Shown piece by piece: positions 32,317 through 41,631 of a DNA stretch of 64,000 nucleotides. Position 1 is the stretch's first letter. Each line of letters starts with the position of its first letter. The position numbers and the translations under genes are program-made. Under the pieces are notes generated by a model that was not told the origin of the DNA, did not search any database, and saw nothing but the letters and a program-made list of their open reading frames with translations. This stretch comes from an uncultured Cohaesibacter sp. (GTDB lineage Bacteria; Pseudomonadota; Alphaproteobacteria; Rhizobiales; Cohaesibacteraceae), in assembly GCF_963667045.1 (NCBI RefSeq), contig NZ_OY762934.1, positions 2,287,501 to 2,351,500 on the forward strand. The letters run 5' to 3'.

Positions 32317-33366
32317 CTACTGCAGGAAGGCTCCGCCTTCCTGTTTCGGGTTGAGATCGATCTCTCCGCGTCCGGCCATTTCGAGCGCCAGATCGGTGAT
32401 CTCGCGTCTCGCGGCAAAGACATCGCGCTCGGCTGCAGGTTGGCCACTCGACAACTCGTGCTCGATGATCCTGCGAGTTCGGCTGGCCAAGGTCGAGAGA
32501 ATCGACTGGCGCAGCCCCTGATCGGTTCCCTTGAGGGCCATGACGATCTGCTCGGTGTTGATCTGATCGAAGATGGCCATGCGCGCCCGCGGCGTGAGAT
32601 TGATGATGTCGTCGAAGGTGAACAGCAGACCCTTGAGGGCTTCGGCCGCCTTCGGCTGGCGTTCTTCGAGAGAATTGAGAGCGGCCTCCATCTGGTCGCG
32701 TTCCATCTTGTTGAGGATGTCGGCCATACGCGAGAAGGTATCCGCCTGCATGTTGCCCGAGAAGTTGAGCAGGAAGTCCTCATGCAGCACTTTCTCGATG
32801 TCTCTGGCCGCCTCGGGCACGATCGGCTTGATCGTCAGCATACGCCGCATCAACTGGTTGCGCATCTCCGGCGGCAGCTGGTTCATGATCTTGGCAGCCG
32901 CTGTCGGCTTGCTGCGTGACAGGATGAAGGCCGCCGTCTGGGGGTGTTCCTTCTTGAGATAGTTGGCAATGGCCGTCTCGGAGATGTTGGCGATCCTGTC
33001 CCAGATGGACCAGTTCGATGACCCGGCCACATCGGCGATGATGTCGGATACCTCATCTTCGGGCAGGACGCCGGTCAGCAGCTTCTGCACCTCATTGACA
33101 GATCCGTAAAGGCTTGCCCCTTCGCCGAACTGCTTGACGAATTCATCAATGATGGATTCCATCTCCCGGGCATTGATGCTGCCCAGCTGGGCAGCAATGC
33201 GGGTGATCAGCCGGATCTCGTCACTGTCGAAGTGGGAGAGCACACGGGCAGCGTTGGTCTGCCCCATTCCCAGAATCAAGGCAGCAACCTTTTCAACGCC
33301 TCTGAACTTTCTCAGCTGGGGTTCGGGAGGCTGAATTTCGTTTGCAACAGCAGGCACGGCCGCCAT
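32317..33366 (-). CDS. fliG: Flagellar motor switch protein FliG
   Basis: Rotor protein of the C-ring that contacts MotA and sets rotation direction, 349 residues. It shows the three FliG domains: the N-terminal FliF-binding part (KVAALILGMGQTNAARVLSH), the middle domain with HPQTAAFILSRSKPTAAAKI (the EHPQ-type motif for FliM binding), and the C-terminal torque domain with LLFTFDDIINLTPRARMAIF. The C-terminus has alternating charges. Order and orientation match rhizobial flagellar loci. AGAGGTGTGTC precedes the ATG. Confidence 0.96.
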   Translation of the reverse strand: MAAVPAVANEIQPPEPQLRKFRGVEKVAALILGMGQTNAARVLSHFDSDEIRLITRIAAQLGSINAREMESIIDEFVKQFGEGASLYGSVNEVQKLLTGVLPEDEVSDIIADVAGSSNWSIWDRIANISETAIANYLKKEHPQTAAFILSRSKPTAAAKIMNQLPPEMRNQLMRRMLTIKPIVPEAARDIEKVLHEDFLLNFSGNMQADTFSRMADILNKMERDQMEAALNSLEERQPKAAEALKGLLFTFDDIINLTPRARMAIFDQINTEQIVMALKGTDQGLRQSILSTLASRTRRIIEHELSSGQPAAERDVFAARREITDLALEMAGRGEIDLNPKQEGGAFLQ

Positions 33367-33397
33367 GACACACCTCTACTTGATGGACTTTACTTGC

Positions 33398-33823
33398 TTA
33401 ATTGAAGGCTTCGGGTTTGGAGACATTGCCGGTTCCGACAATCTCCGTCAGGGAAACGCCGAAGCGAGAGTTGTCATCCTCGACGACGACCACTTCGCCG
33501 CGGGCAACCACCCGACCGTTGACCACGACCTCGACCGGCTCGCCGACCCGGTGGTCAAGCGGGATCACCGCACCACGGCCAAGCTTGAGCAGGTTGGAGA
33601 CCAGCATCGAGGCCGAGCCAAGAACCACCTGGATCTCCACTGGAATACCAAGGATATTGTCGAGGTTGCGGTCCGTGTCGATGGTAGCGCCTATGGTCGG
33701 ACCATCGCTGTTGGTCATCGAGAAGTCGGCCAGAGCGGGCCCTTCTTTCTTGGCAGCAGCAGAGTGAGGTGCTGCCGGTTCGTCAAATTCGATTTTCTGG
33801 AACTCGATATCATCAGGATTCAT
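33398..33823 (-). CDS. fliN: Flagellar motor switch protein FliN
   Basis: C-ring protein of 141 residues that works with FliM and FliG in torque and in docking export substrates. A variable acidic leader of about 55 residues is followed by the SpoA-type domain: LDNILGIPVEIQVVLGSASM, LLKLGRGAVIPLDHRVGEPV and VVVNGRVVARGEVVVVEDDN, ending RFGVSLTEIVG. This is the standard FliN core. It lies between the coiled-coil protein gene and fliG. Confidence 0.95.
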   Translation of the reverse strand: MNPDDIEFQKIEFDEPAAPHSAAAKKEGPALADFSMTNSDGPTIGATIDTDRNLDNILGIPVEIQVVLGSASMLVSNLLKLGRGAVIPLDHRVGEPVEVVVNGRVVARGEVVVVEDDNSRFGVSLTEIVGTGNVSKPEAFN

Positions 33824-33876
33824 GGGTCTGTTCCTCTAGAGTGTCTGACTGGTCCGGTTGACGCTGGCAACCGGCC

Positions 33877-34419
33877 TCATGATTTCAGGTTGACGCGGCG
33901 CAACATGGAAGGCAGTTGGTCTTCGATGCGATAGAACGGCGTCCGCTCAGCCGAGGCTCCAACGGCACCGCCGCCCTGCCCTGACTGGCCAGTCAGACCC
34001 GTTTGGCCGGTTGAGGTTTCCTTCCTCACCGCTTCGTTGGCCGCTTCGCTGATCTTTTTCAGAATGCCGATCTGGTTGTTGCATTCCTTGCCGATCGCTT
34101 CCTGGAAGGCGATCATTTCCAGACGCAGTTCCTTCTGCTGGCCACGCACTTCGCGGGTCATCTTGTCGATGTCGGTGACAATGTCGCGCGCTTCATCGAT
34201 CCGCCTGCCCAGAGCATTGAGAACCTGCTGCCCGCGCACGTTGATCTCGTCAATCGACACTTCGATCCCTTCGAGGGCCTGATTGGTCTGTTCCATGACG
34301 CGGCGAAACTCAAAATGATTGTCGCGCAGCTTCTGCAGGCGATTGTTCATTTTCATCACCCAGACCGAGGTAACGATCAGGGCGATCATCAAAATGCCGT
34401 CAGCGAGATAAGATATCAT
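33877..34419 (-). CDS. Membrane-anchored coiled-coil flagellar-locus protein (DUF6468-like)
   Basis: A 180-residue protein with one N-terminal transmembrane helix (LADGILMIALIVTSVWVMKM, about residues 5-23), then a long coiled coil (MNNRLQKLRDNHFEFRRVME, and further heptads to about residue 130) and a Gly/Gln-rich tail. It overlaps the end of fliM by 20 bases, so it is translated together with the switch proteins. Similar single-pass coiled-coil proteins occur beside fliM or fliL in many alphaproteobacterial flagellar loci; I recall the family name DUF6468 but cannot confirm it. The role is unknown, perhaps at the motor or export base. Confidence 0.7.
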   Translation of the reverse strand: MISYLADGILMIALIVTSVWVMKMNNRLQKLRDNHFEFRRVMEQTNQALEGIEVSIDEINVRGQQVLNALGRRIDEARDIVTDIDKMTREVRGQQKELRLEMIAFQEAIGKECNNQIGILKKISEAANEAVRKETSTGQTGLTGQSGQGGGAVGASAERTPFYRIEDQLPSMLRRVNLKS

Positions 34420-35329
34420 CTAGGATGTCCTCTTTCTGGTGGATCTGCTCTTCGACCTGGAGACAATAGGAACCCTCGGACTGGCCCATTGAACAACTGA
34501 AGAGAGGCTGCCTGTTGCATTGCAGCGAAACTTTGGAACGCGGGGTGGCCTGCAGTTGAAGAACATCGCCAACCTTGAGATCCGCAAGCCTGTCGAGCGA
34601 GATGGTCTGTTCCTCGAGCACGGCATCGAGCTTGATTTGGGTGCGCTGGATTTCCGCCTGGAACTGCTGGGTCCAGGCCTTGTCGCGATTGTTGCCCTCG
34701 CCGCTGACAACCTGAGCCAGATTCTGGCGCAACGGGGTCAGGGCGGAATGCGGCACGACGACAAACATCTCCCCACCCCGGCCGATGGCCTGCAACAGCA
34801 GGCGACCGACGACCGCCGAGTTGTTGCGGCGACCGATCACGGCAAAGTCCATGCGGGTTTCGATGCGCTCGAATTTCAACGTGATGTTCGAGATCGACTT
34901 CAGGGCATCTTCCAGCGCCTTGATGGCATCCATGAACAGGGAACGGGCGACACGTGTCTCGATATTCGAGAAAGGCCGCTCGTCATCAATCGGCGGCTCG
35001 GTGCCATCCGCCCCGAACAGAACCTCCATCATCGAGAAGATGAAGTCCCGGTCAAAGCCGATCAGCAGGCGAGTGTCCCATTCCGGCGTATAGACGACCG
35101 CAGCCAGTGCATTGGCCTCATTTTCGTCCAGGATGTCGCCGATGCGATCGTTGCCGATATAGCTTACGGAAACAAAAACCGGAGACGCCGCCCGCTGACG
35201 CATTGTGTCTGCAAACACCCGTGCCATTCGATCAAAAATGATCGGGAGCATCGGCAGACGTTCAATCGAGTTTCCTGCTGCATCCAGCAGCCGATCGGTG
35301 ATCGGTGAAAGGTGATGAGCCTGGGCCAT
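34400..35329 (-). CDS. fliM: Flagellar motor switch protein FliM
   Basis: C-ring component that receives the chemotaxis signal, 309 residues. The middle CheC-like domain (ERLPMLPIIFDRMARVFADT, MEVLFGADGTEPPIDDERPF, then SNIETRVARSLFMDAIKALE) and the C-terminal SpoA domain (KLDAVLEEQTISLDRLADLK, VGDVLQLQATPRSKVSLQC) are visible. The N-terminal CheY-binding peptide typical of enterics is not obvious, as in other alphaproteobacterial FliM proteins. It sits between motA and the coiled-coil gene, three bases after the motA stop. Confidence 0.93.
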   Translation of the reverse strand: MAQAHHLSPITDRLLDAAGNSIERLPMLPIIFDRMARVFADTMRQRAASPVFVSVSYIGNDRIGDILDENEANALAAVVYTPEWDTRLLIGFDRDFIFSMMEVLFGADGTEPPIDDERPFSNIETRVARSLFMDAIKALEDALKSISNITLKFERIETRMDFAVIGRRNNSAVVGRLLLQAIGRGGEMFVVVPHSALTPLRQNLAQVVSGEGNNRDKAWTQQFQAEIQRTQIKLDAVLEEQTISLDRLADLKVGDVLQLQATPRSKVSLQCNRQPLFSCSMGQSEGSYCLQVEEQIHQKEDILDDILSR

Positions 35330-35332
35330 GGA

Positions 35333-36241
35333 TTATGCAGCTCCCTTTTGCGAAATCTCATGGATGGTGCCGTCGCCAGCGCCGATGGAGCTCACATTCA
35401 TTGTCTGGCTTTCCACTTCGTCAATGCTCGGGCGATCGATTTCGGAAATCGTCTTGCGACCGTGTTCGAGCGCGATCTGCGGGGCGGCTCCGTTCATGAA
35501 GGCCAGAAGGGTCTGCTTGACGATGACATAGAGGCGGCCCTTCTTCTCGCGGACCGACTTGACCTTGTTGGCCAGCGGCCCGACCACGGCATAGGAGCAG
35601 AAGATACCGGCAAAGGTTCCCACCAGAGCAGCCGCTATCAACCCGCCGAGAATGGCCGGGCTCTGGTCGATGGCACCCATCGCCTTGACCACGCCCAGCA
35701 CAGCGGCAACGATGCCTATGGCTGGAAGGCTTTCGGCCTGCAGAGACAGGGCGAGATAAGGCTTCATCTGATCACGCATCCGCGTCATCAGCTCTTCGTC
35801 CATCAAGCTCTCGATTTCATGGGGCCTGGCGTTGGAAACAATCAGGATTCGGAAATAGTCGCAGATGAAGTCACGCAGGGCCGGATTGTCCGAGACCGAC
35901 TTGTACTGCTGGAAGATCGTCGAATCGTCCGGGTTCTCGATATGCGGTTCGACCTCGTTGCGCCCCTTGGAGCGAAACTCCCGCATGATCGTATAGAGCA
36001 GTCCCAGAACATCGAGATATTCCTTTCGTCTCGGCGTCGCGTTGGTGATTGCCTCCAGAATGGCGCGCCCGGTATCGAAGACGACCTTCAGCGGGTTGGC
36101 AATGACAAACGTCCCGAAGGCGATCCCGAATACGATTACAAATTCCCAGGGCTGAAGCAGAACTGCAACATGCCCCCCCATTGCGGCAAAGCCACCAAGC
36201 AAAGATGCCAGCGCTATGGCAAGTCCTAAAAATACACTCAA
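35333..36241 (-). CDS. motA: Flagellar stator protein MotA
   Basis: Ion-channel subunit of the motor stator, 302 residues with four transmembrane helices (about 2-22, 33-52, 170-192 and 202-222). The large cytosolic loop has charged residues for FliG contact, and the channel helices are SLQAESLPAIGIVAAVLGVV (about 165-185) and LGGLIAAALVGTFAGIFCSY. The protein is the first gene of the minus-strand motor operon, divergent from the DUF1217-flgF operon. Whether the motor uses H+ or Na+ cannot be decided safely from sequence alone, although the rhizobial type is H+-driven. Confidence 0.95.
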   Translation of the reverse strand: MSVFLGLAIALASLLGGFAAMGGHVAVLLQPWEFVIVFGIAFGTFVIANPLKVVFDTGRAILEAITNATPRRKEYLDVLGLLYTIMREFRSKGRNEVEPHIENPDDSTIFQQYKSVSDNPALRDFICDYFRILIVSNARPHEIESLMDEELMTRMRDQMKPYLALSLQAESLPAIGIVAAVLGVVKAMGAIDQSPAILGGLIAAALVGTFAGIFCSYAVVGPLANKVKSVREKKGRLYVIVKQTLLAFMNGAAPQIALEHGRKTISEIDRPSIDEVESQTMNVSSIGAGDGTIHEISQKGAA

Positions 36242-36490
36242 GATCGGCTCTCCAGATTTGGTCTTCTCGTTGAAACCAATCTAGATTTGCTGTCTTGCGC
36301 GAACCTGACCTTGCGCAAGACCGAGCGGAAAAGAGGGACGAGTGCGGTATTGCCCGGACTTGTTCCCCTTATAGGGCTTCAAGCAGACAGCCTTTCAGAA
36401 AAGGGAGACTATCGGTGACAGGCAGCAGGACGTCAGCCTCAGGCAAGGCGCAGGCGGCATGATCGACGTATCTGAAACGGAGTTGCAGCC

Positions 36491-37273
36491 ATGACCGATA
36501 CATATCTGCGCGTCAGCATGCTGAATAGAGATTACAGCAAAACCATCGAGACGCTCAGTCAGGACGCCCAGGTAAGCCGGGCGACCGACAATTATCTTGA
36601 GAAGATCCGGGATATCAAATCCATCGATGATTTTCTCGATGATTATGAAATCTACAGCTACGCCATGAAAGCCATGGGCCTTGAAGACATGATCTATGCC
36701 AAGGCCTATATGCGCAAGGTGCTCGAAGAGGGCATATCCAACAGCGACTCCTTTGCCAACAAGCTGACGGATACCCGCTTCAAGGAATTCGCCACAGTCT
36801 TCAACTTTGCCTCTCACGGCGAAGCCACCACCTCGTTCGAGAAGGCGCAGCAGGGTATCGTCGACAAATATCTGGAGCAGACGTTGGAGACCCGCGAAGG
36901 GGAAGAGAACACCGGCGTTCAGCTGGCGCTCTATTTCCAGAAGAAAGCCTCTTCCATCACCTCGTCCATGGAACTGCTCGGCGACAGGGCTTTGGCGGAA
37001 GTGGCCCGCACCATCAGCGGCATCCCGTCGGAAGCCGCCGGGGCCGATATCGACTGGCTATCGGAGGCCATATCCAGCAAGATCGATATCGACCAGCTGT
37101 CCGATCCGGACTATGTCGATGAACTGGTCCAGCGCTTCTCCGTCCTTTATGATCTGGAGAATGGCACCACGACGGCCAGTGTTCCCAATGTTCTCATTTC
37201 CAGCAGCTCGATCATCGGAATGGATGAGGATCTGCTTCTGTCGCTGCAGGGTCTGCAGCTCGGGGGTATCTGA
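36491..37273 (+). CDS. DUF1217-type flagellar-locus protein
   Basis: A 260-residue soluble, helical protein that begins MTDTYLRVSMLNRDYSKTIE. Proteins of this type are usually found before flgF in rhizobial flagellar loci and carry the DUF1217 domain, which I recall but cannot verify. Two internal parts look repeated in style (helix-rich with KLTDTRFKEFATVFNFAS). The stop overlaps the flgF start (TGATG), so it is co-translated with the rod protein. GGAG nine bases upstream supports the start. The function is unknown; it may be a rod/hook-related export factor. Confidence 0.75.
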   Translation: MTDTYLRVSMLNRDYSKTIETLSQDAQVSRATDNYLEKIRDIKSIDDFLDDYEIYSYAMKAMGLEDMIYAKAYMRKVLEEGISNSDSFANKLTDTRFKEFATVFNFASHGEATTSFEKAQQGIVDKYLEQTLETREGEENTGVQLALYFQKKASSITSSMELLGDRALAEVARTISGIPSEAAGADIDWLSEAISSKIDIDQLSDPDYVDELVQRFSVLYDLENGTTTASVPNVLISSSSIIGMDEDLLLSLQGLQLGGI

Positions 37274-37998
37274 TGCCGACATCAAACTATGTCTCCCTGT
37301 CCTCGCAGATTGCCCTTGATAACCGGATGCAGTCGGTTGCTCGCAATGTCGCCAACATCAACACGGCGGGATATCGCGGTGAAGCGGTGAGCTTCTCCGA
37401 AATCCTTGCTGATGCCGGCAGCGATTCCATCAGTTTCGTTTCCATGGGACAGACCCATATTTCGCGCACAAAGGGAGCGATCACCCAATCGGGCAACCCG
37501 CTTGATCTGGCGATCGAGGGTGACGCCTGGTTTTCCTTCCAGCGTGGCAGCGAGGTGGCCTACACCCGCGATGGCCGCATGCAGATGGACAGCACGGGCC
37601 GCCTGACCACAGTCAATGGCGAACCGATCCTGTCGGCCAGCGGCTCGACAATTCAGGTTGATCCGCAAGGGGGACAGCTGGTCATTCAGGCCGATGGCGA
37701 GATTGCCCAGAACGGCCACACCGTCGACCGCATCGGCCTGTTCGAAATCAGCCCGGATGACAAGCTCAAACGCTATGGCGGCTCGGCCGTCGTGCCGGAA
37801 GGGGTGGCGTTCCCGTTGCAGGATCCAGCCAAGGCCCGCGTGCTGCAAGGCTTTGTAGAAGGCTCCAACGTCAACCCGATGACGGAAATGACCCGTCTCA
37901 TCATGATCAGCCGCGCCTTTGAAAGCGCTCAGAAGGTTATGGAGACATCCGAGGAGGCCCAGCGCGGGGCCATTCGTGACCTTGGAGAAACCTCATGA
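37273..37998 (+). CDS. flgF: Flagellar basal-body rod protein FlgF
   Basis: Proximal rod protein, 241 residues, exported through the flagellar channel. It has the rod/hook signature near the N-terminus (QIALDNRMQSVARNVANINT AGYR) with the ANxNTxGY motif and the C-terminal heptad helix (MTRLIMISRAFESAQKVMET). The internal domain SGNPLDLAIEGDAWFSFQRG matches FlgF/FlgG (DLAI-G-FF). It starts within the stop codon of the upstream gene and its end overlaps the next gene by four bases. Confidence 0.92.
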   Translation: MPTSNYVSLSSQIALDNRMQSVARNVANINTAGYRGEAVSFSEILADAGSDSISFVSMGQTHISRTKGAITQSGNPLDLAIEGDAWFSFQRGSEVAYTRDGRMQMDSTGRLTTVNGEPILSASGSTIQVDPQGGQLVIQADGEIAQNGHTVDRIGLFEISPDDKLKRYGGSAVVPEGVAFPLQDPAKARVLQGFVEGSNVNPMTEMTRLIMISRAFESAQKVMETSEEAQRGAIRDLGETS

Positions 37999-38567
37999 CG
38001 GTTCCGGATCTATCAAGCGCGGCACTGGATGCCATCCAGCCACGGGACCTGTCGACCCGGTCGCTGCGTCAGGACGGCGCCTCCGGGGTTGCCTTTCCCC
38101 GTCCGACACAAGGCTTCGGCATGCGCCAACCGGAGACGGTCGGGCTCCTTAGCGGTTCGTTTTCGCTCGAAACCATTCCGGTGATCGGGGATTTCTTCTC
38201 GGTCATCTCCTCGCTGTTTTCGTCCTTCGACAGCTCGGCAACCGAAGTTGTGTCCAGCCATGGCAATCAGGCGATGTCGCAAGCATCCCCTGCCAGTTCC
38301 GACCGGACGGCACGTCCGCCTGCGTCGGGCAGCAGCAATGCGCCGCTTGATCTGTCGGCCTATATCCGCGCCCTTGATGAAATGGCAACCGGCGTGGTCG
38401 ATCTGACCGGCAAGGACAGCGACCAGATGGCCGCCATCGAAAGCAGCGACGAGACGGTTCTGCCGCAGATTACAGGACTGGCACAGCATCCGGCCAACAA
38501 GATTCCGCTGGACGCTCTGGCCCAAATGCAAGCGCGTTATATCGCGATGACGTCCAAAGAGGACTGA
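37995..38567 (+). CDS. Uncharacterised protein between flgF and fliI
   Basis: A 190-residue protein of low complexity, rich in Ser, Ala and Pro, with one moderately hydrophobic stretch (SFSLETIPVIGDFFSVISSL near 53-72) that is a possible amphipathic helix rather than a clear membrane segment. It starts in an ATGA overlap with flgF and ends four bases before fliI, so it is part of the same operon. I do not recognise a family. Fast-evolving genes at this site may encode export chaperones or regulators of hook length; this is a guess. Confidence 0.6.
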   Translation: MTVPDLSSAALDAIQPRDLSTRSLRQDGASGVAFPRPTQGFGMRQPETVGLLSGSFSLETIPVIGDFFSVISSLFSSFDSSATEVVSSHGNQAMSQASPASSDRTARPPASGSSNAPLDLSAYIRALDEMATGVVDLTGKDSDQMAAIESSDETVLPQITGLAQHPANKIPLDALAQMQARYIAMTSKED

Positions 38568-38571
38568 CAAG

Positions 38572-40002
38572 GTGTCTATAACGACTTCGCCCGAGAGCAG
38601 ACCAACAAGCCGCCGTCGCGAAACCGCGAATAAACTGGATCGCCTGCAGGGCGTTGTGCGCCTGCTGCAGGAAGAGCACCAAACCGTCCGGATCTGTGGT
38701 TCCGTCACCCAGATCACCCCGGCCTATTTCGGCATCAGCGGGCTCGACAAGCATGTGCATATCGGGGACTGCGTCGAACTCGACGTCATGCGCCCCGCAG
38801 GCAGAGGTCCGGCACGGGCCGAGATCATCCGCATTGATCAGGGCAAGGTGTTTGCCAAACCCTACAGCCGCCATCTCGATGTCGGCATCGGCACCCGCGT
38901 TTTCCGCATGGGGCCGATCCAGTTCTGCCCCGACAACAGCTGGAAGGGCCGCGTGATCGACGCGCTCGGCCGCCCGATTGACGGCAAGGGCATGCTGGTG
39001 CCGGGCAACAGGAGCGTGCATCTGGAAAATGACCCGCCTTCGGCCATGGAACGCGGCCTTGTCAACACACCGGTGCGCACGGGCGTGCGGGCCATCGACC
39101 TGTTTACGCCGCTCTGTGTCGGCCAGAGGATCGGCGTGTTCGCCGGCTCCGGCGTCGGCAAGTCCACCCTCTTGGCGATGCTGGCCAAGGCGCTGGCCTT
39201 TGACATCGTCATTGTTGCACTTGTCGGCGAACGCGGACGAGAGGTGCGCGAGTTCATTTCCGACACCCTCGGCGATGCGCTGGAGCGTTCGATTGTCGTG
39301 GTCGCAACTGGCGACGAGAGCGCCATGATGCGACGGCAGGCCCCCAAGACGGCGATGGCGTTGGCCGAGTATTTCCGCGATCAGGGCAAATCGGTACTGA
39401 TGATCATGGATTCGGCGACCCGCTTTGCGCTGGCGTCCCGGGATGTGGCCATGGCCTCAGGTGAACCGGCCGTGGCGCGCGGCTTTGCCCCGAGTGTCTT
39501 TTCCGATCTGCCGCATCTGCTGGAACGGGCGGGGCCCGGCCCCGCTATCGAAGAGTCCGACAAGCCCTGCGGGACCATCACCGGCGTTTTCGCCGTGCTG
39601 GTCGATGGCGACGATCACAATGACCCGGTCTCTGATTCCATTCGCGGCATTCTGGACGGCCACATTGTTCTGGACCGCTCGATCGCCGATCAGGGCCGCT
39701 ATCCTGCAATCAACTTGCTGTCCTCGGTCTCGCGCATGGCCAACAAGGCCTGGGCCCCCAATGAGACCAAGCTGATCATGAAACTCAAGGGCATGATTGC
39801 CCGCTACGAGGAGACCCGCGATCTACGGCTTCTGGGAGGCTATACCAAGGGGAGCGACGTCGAGCTTGACCACGCCATGGAACTGGTGCCGCGCATCTAT
39901 GATGCGCTGTGCCAGCAGCCGGGCGAGAAGATCGACGTCAAGACCGATCCGTTCCGCGCCCTGTCCGAAGCCCTGATGGCCCAGGACGTGAGGAAGGGCT
40001 GA
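38572..40002 (+). CDS. fliI: Flagellar export ATPase FliI
   Basis: Hexameric ATPase at the base of the export apparatus, 476 residues, related to F1-beta. Visible motifs: Walker A GSGVGKST near residue 190, VALVGERGREVREFI near 220, Walker B VLMIMDSATRFALA near 275 and the following RDVAMASGEPAVARGFAPSV. The start is GTG with GAGGA eight bases upstream. The N-terminal 60 residues are charged and could bind a FliH-like regulator. It is near the rod-binding protein gene and flhA. Confidence 0.94.
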   Translation: MSITTSPESRPTSRRRETANKLDRLQGVVRLLQEEHQTVRICGSVTQITPAYFGISGLDKHVHIGDCVELDVMRPAGRGPARAEIIRIDQGKVFAKPYSRHLDVGIGTRVFRMGPIQFCPDNSWKGRVIDALGRPIDGKGMLVPGNRSVHLENDPPSAMERGLVNTPVRTGVRAIDLFTPLCVGQRIGVFAGSGVGKSTLLAMLAKALAFDIVIVALVGERGREVREFISDTLGDALERSIVVVATGDESAMMRRQAPKTAMALAEYFRDQGKSVLMIMDSATRFALASRDVAMASGEPAVARGFAPSVFSDLPHLLERAGPGPAIEESDKPCGTITGVFAVLVDGDDHNDPVSDSIRGILDGHIVLDRSIADQGRYPAINLLSSVSRMANKAWAPNETKLIMKLKGMIARYEETRDLRLLGGYTKGSDVELDHAMELVPRIYDALCQQPGEKIDVKTDPFRALSEALMAQDVRKG

Positions 40003-40100
40003 AACAGCCCTCCCCCGAACGGGTGGCAAGCTTCGAGCAAGCCCTGAGGCCTACTGTCTGAGATGTCTTTTTAGATCGAGACTGATCCGAGGATCCCGAA

Positions 40101-40562
40101 ATGGTTATTTCAATCCCTTCCGATCTGGTGATGGACGTTGTCAATGCGGCCGATCCGGTCGAACGCCAGATGGCAACCCAGAAGCTCGGCACCGCCCCCT
40201 TGCAGCGCCTGCACTATGCCAGCGCCGCGGCAGCGGACGGCGGCAACAGCGCAACCGATGCTGCGAGCTTTGAGAAGCACTATGCCAGCCTTGCCGAACC
40301 GGCTGTCCTGTCGGATGCCAGCATATCCCGTTATGCCAAAGGCATTGCCAGAACACAGAACCCGGTGAGCGAGAAATTCGTCGCCCTGATGCTGCACGAA
40401 ATGCTGGAAACCATGCTGCCAAGAGATACCGAAGGCATCTATGGCGAAGGGCTTTCAGGCGACATGTGGCGTTCGATGCTGTCCGAACAGCTCGGCAACC
40501 AGATGGCCAAAAGCGACATGCTCGATCTTGCCTCCTATCTCGGCCTGCCCGATCAGGCCTGA
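40101..40562 (+). CDS. FlgJ-type rod-binding protein (CheL-like)
   Basis: A 153-residue protein whose C-terminal half (SEKFVALMLHEMLETMLPRD, then EGIYGEGLSGDMWRSMLSEQ and LGNQMAKSD) is the FlgJ N-terminal rod-binding domain; it lacks the FlgJ muramidase domain. Rhizobial relatives are called CheL. It probably acts as a rod cap or scaffold in the periplasm, with peptidoglycan opening supplied by another enzyme such as the lytic transglycosylase at 53090-53677. It begins 98 bases after fliI. Confidence 0.82.
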   Translation: MVISIPSDLVMDVVNAADPVERQMATQKLGTAPLQRLHYASAAAADGGNSATDAASFEKHYASLAEPAVLSDASISRYAKGIARTQNPVSEKFVALMLHEMLETMLPRDTEGIYGEGLSGDMWRSMLSEQLGNQMAKSDMLDLASYLGLPDQA

Positions 40563-40596
40563 GCTTTCCTGCAACTGACTGAAAACAGAGACTGAC

Positions 40597-41031
40597 ATGC
40601 AAACATCTCTTCAAAAGCGCGACGCACAAACGGTTGATCCTTCTCTGGTGCCGGGTGGCGATAACGGGCGAACCGATCGGTTGCCCCCCATCGAGGACAC
40701 CATTCTGGAAACCGTGCAACGCGCCATTCGCGTGGTGGCAAAGGAAACCCGTGCCCTGCGTGAGGAACGCCACGTCAACCTGCGCTCCTACAGCGACGAG
40801 AAATCCCGTGTGCTGCTTGATCTGAGCCGGTTGACTGATGCGGTTGATATCAAGACCCTGTCCGCTTCGGTGACCAACGAGCTGACCGTTCTCAAGCGCC
40901 TGCTGGCGGAGAACAAGGAGATCCTCGGCCGCCATCTCGATGCGGTACGCGAGATCACCGAGCTGTTGTCCAAGGCCATGCTGGCAGCCGAGTCCGATGG
41001 CACCTACGCCGCCCAGATGCAGGAAAGATAG
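40597..41031 (+). CDS. Helical flagellar-locus protein, possibly FlgN-like chaperone
   Basis: A 144-residue protein, nearly all helical after residue 30, with coiled-coil character (ERHVNLRSYSDEKSRVLLDL, TNELTVLKRLLAENKEILGR). Size, helicity and place in the operon fit a hook-filament junction chaperone of the FlgN kind, but the primary sequence similarity is weak and not conclusive. AGAGA precedes the ATG. The gene ends six bases before the next start. The alternative is a locus-specific protein of unknown role. Confidence 0.55.
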   Translation: MQTSLQKRDAQTVDPSLVPGGDNGRTDRLPPIEDTILETVQRAIRVVAKETRALREERHVNLRSYSDEKSRVLLDLSRLTDAVDIKTLSASVTNELTVLKRLLAENKEILGRHLDAVREITELLSKAMLAAESDGTYAAQMQER

Positions 41032-41037
41032 GACGCC

Positions 41038-41493
41038 ATGCGCTATGCCCTGCTCGCTCTGTGGATCGGTGCCGTCTCAACCCTGTCGGCCTACCTGTCC
41101 GGTCACTGGATGAACAACAAGAGCTTTACCGAACTGTCCGCCTCGCCGATGCAGGAAGGCATGGACTTCGAGAAGACCCGCGCCATCAGCGTGCCGATGA
41201 TCACGGATGGCAAGGTGCGCGGCTATGTGGTGGCGCAATTTGTCTATACGATCGATTCCACCACCCTGAAGGAACTGGCCATTCCGCCCAATCCGTTCGT
41301 CGTGGATGAGGCCTTCCGCGCCATCTTCACGGACAGGACGATCGATTTCGAAGACCTCAAGCATTATGACATCGATGCCCTGACCACTCTGATCAGGGAC
41401 AATGTCAACGCACGCATGCAGGCGCAGCTGGTCCATGACATTCTGGTCGAGGAATTCAGCTTCTTCCCCGAATCCGCCATCAACAAGATCTGA
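41038..41493 (+). CDS. Membrane-anchored periplasmic protein upstream of flhA
   Basis: A 151-residue protein with one N-terminal hydrophobic segment (YALLALWIGAVSTLSAYLSG, about residues 3-22) that is either a signal anchor or signal peptide, followed by a soluble periplasmic domain. The sequence VVAQFVYTIDSTTLKELAIP and the C-terminal LTTLIRDNVNARMQAQLVHD recall the FliL layout, but I cannot assign it with certainty. AGGA five bases before the ATG supports the start. It is six bases after the preceding gene and 138 bases before flhA. Confidence 0.55.
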   Translation: MRYALLALWIGAVSTLSAYLSGHWMNNKSFTELSASPMQEGMDFEKTRAISVPMITDGKVRGYVVAQFVYTIDSTTLKELAIPPNPFVVDEAFRAIFTDRTIDFEDLKHYDIDALTTLIRDNVNARMQAQLVHDILVEEFSFFPESAINKI

Positions 41494-41631
41494 CCGACCG
41501 GTCACGACCGGCTGTCACCTGATCAGGACAGGAGCTCTCCACCCATTGCTCCTTTCCCCTTTTCACAACAAGCCCGGCGCAAGTTTGCCTTGGCATTTTG
41601 TGAAGGCACATAACGAACTACGGAGAGCGAC

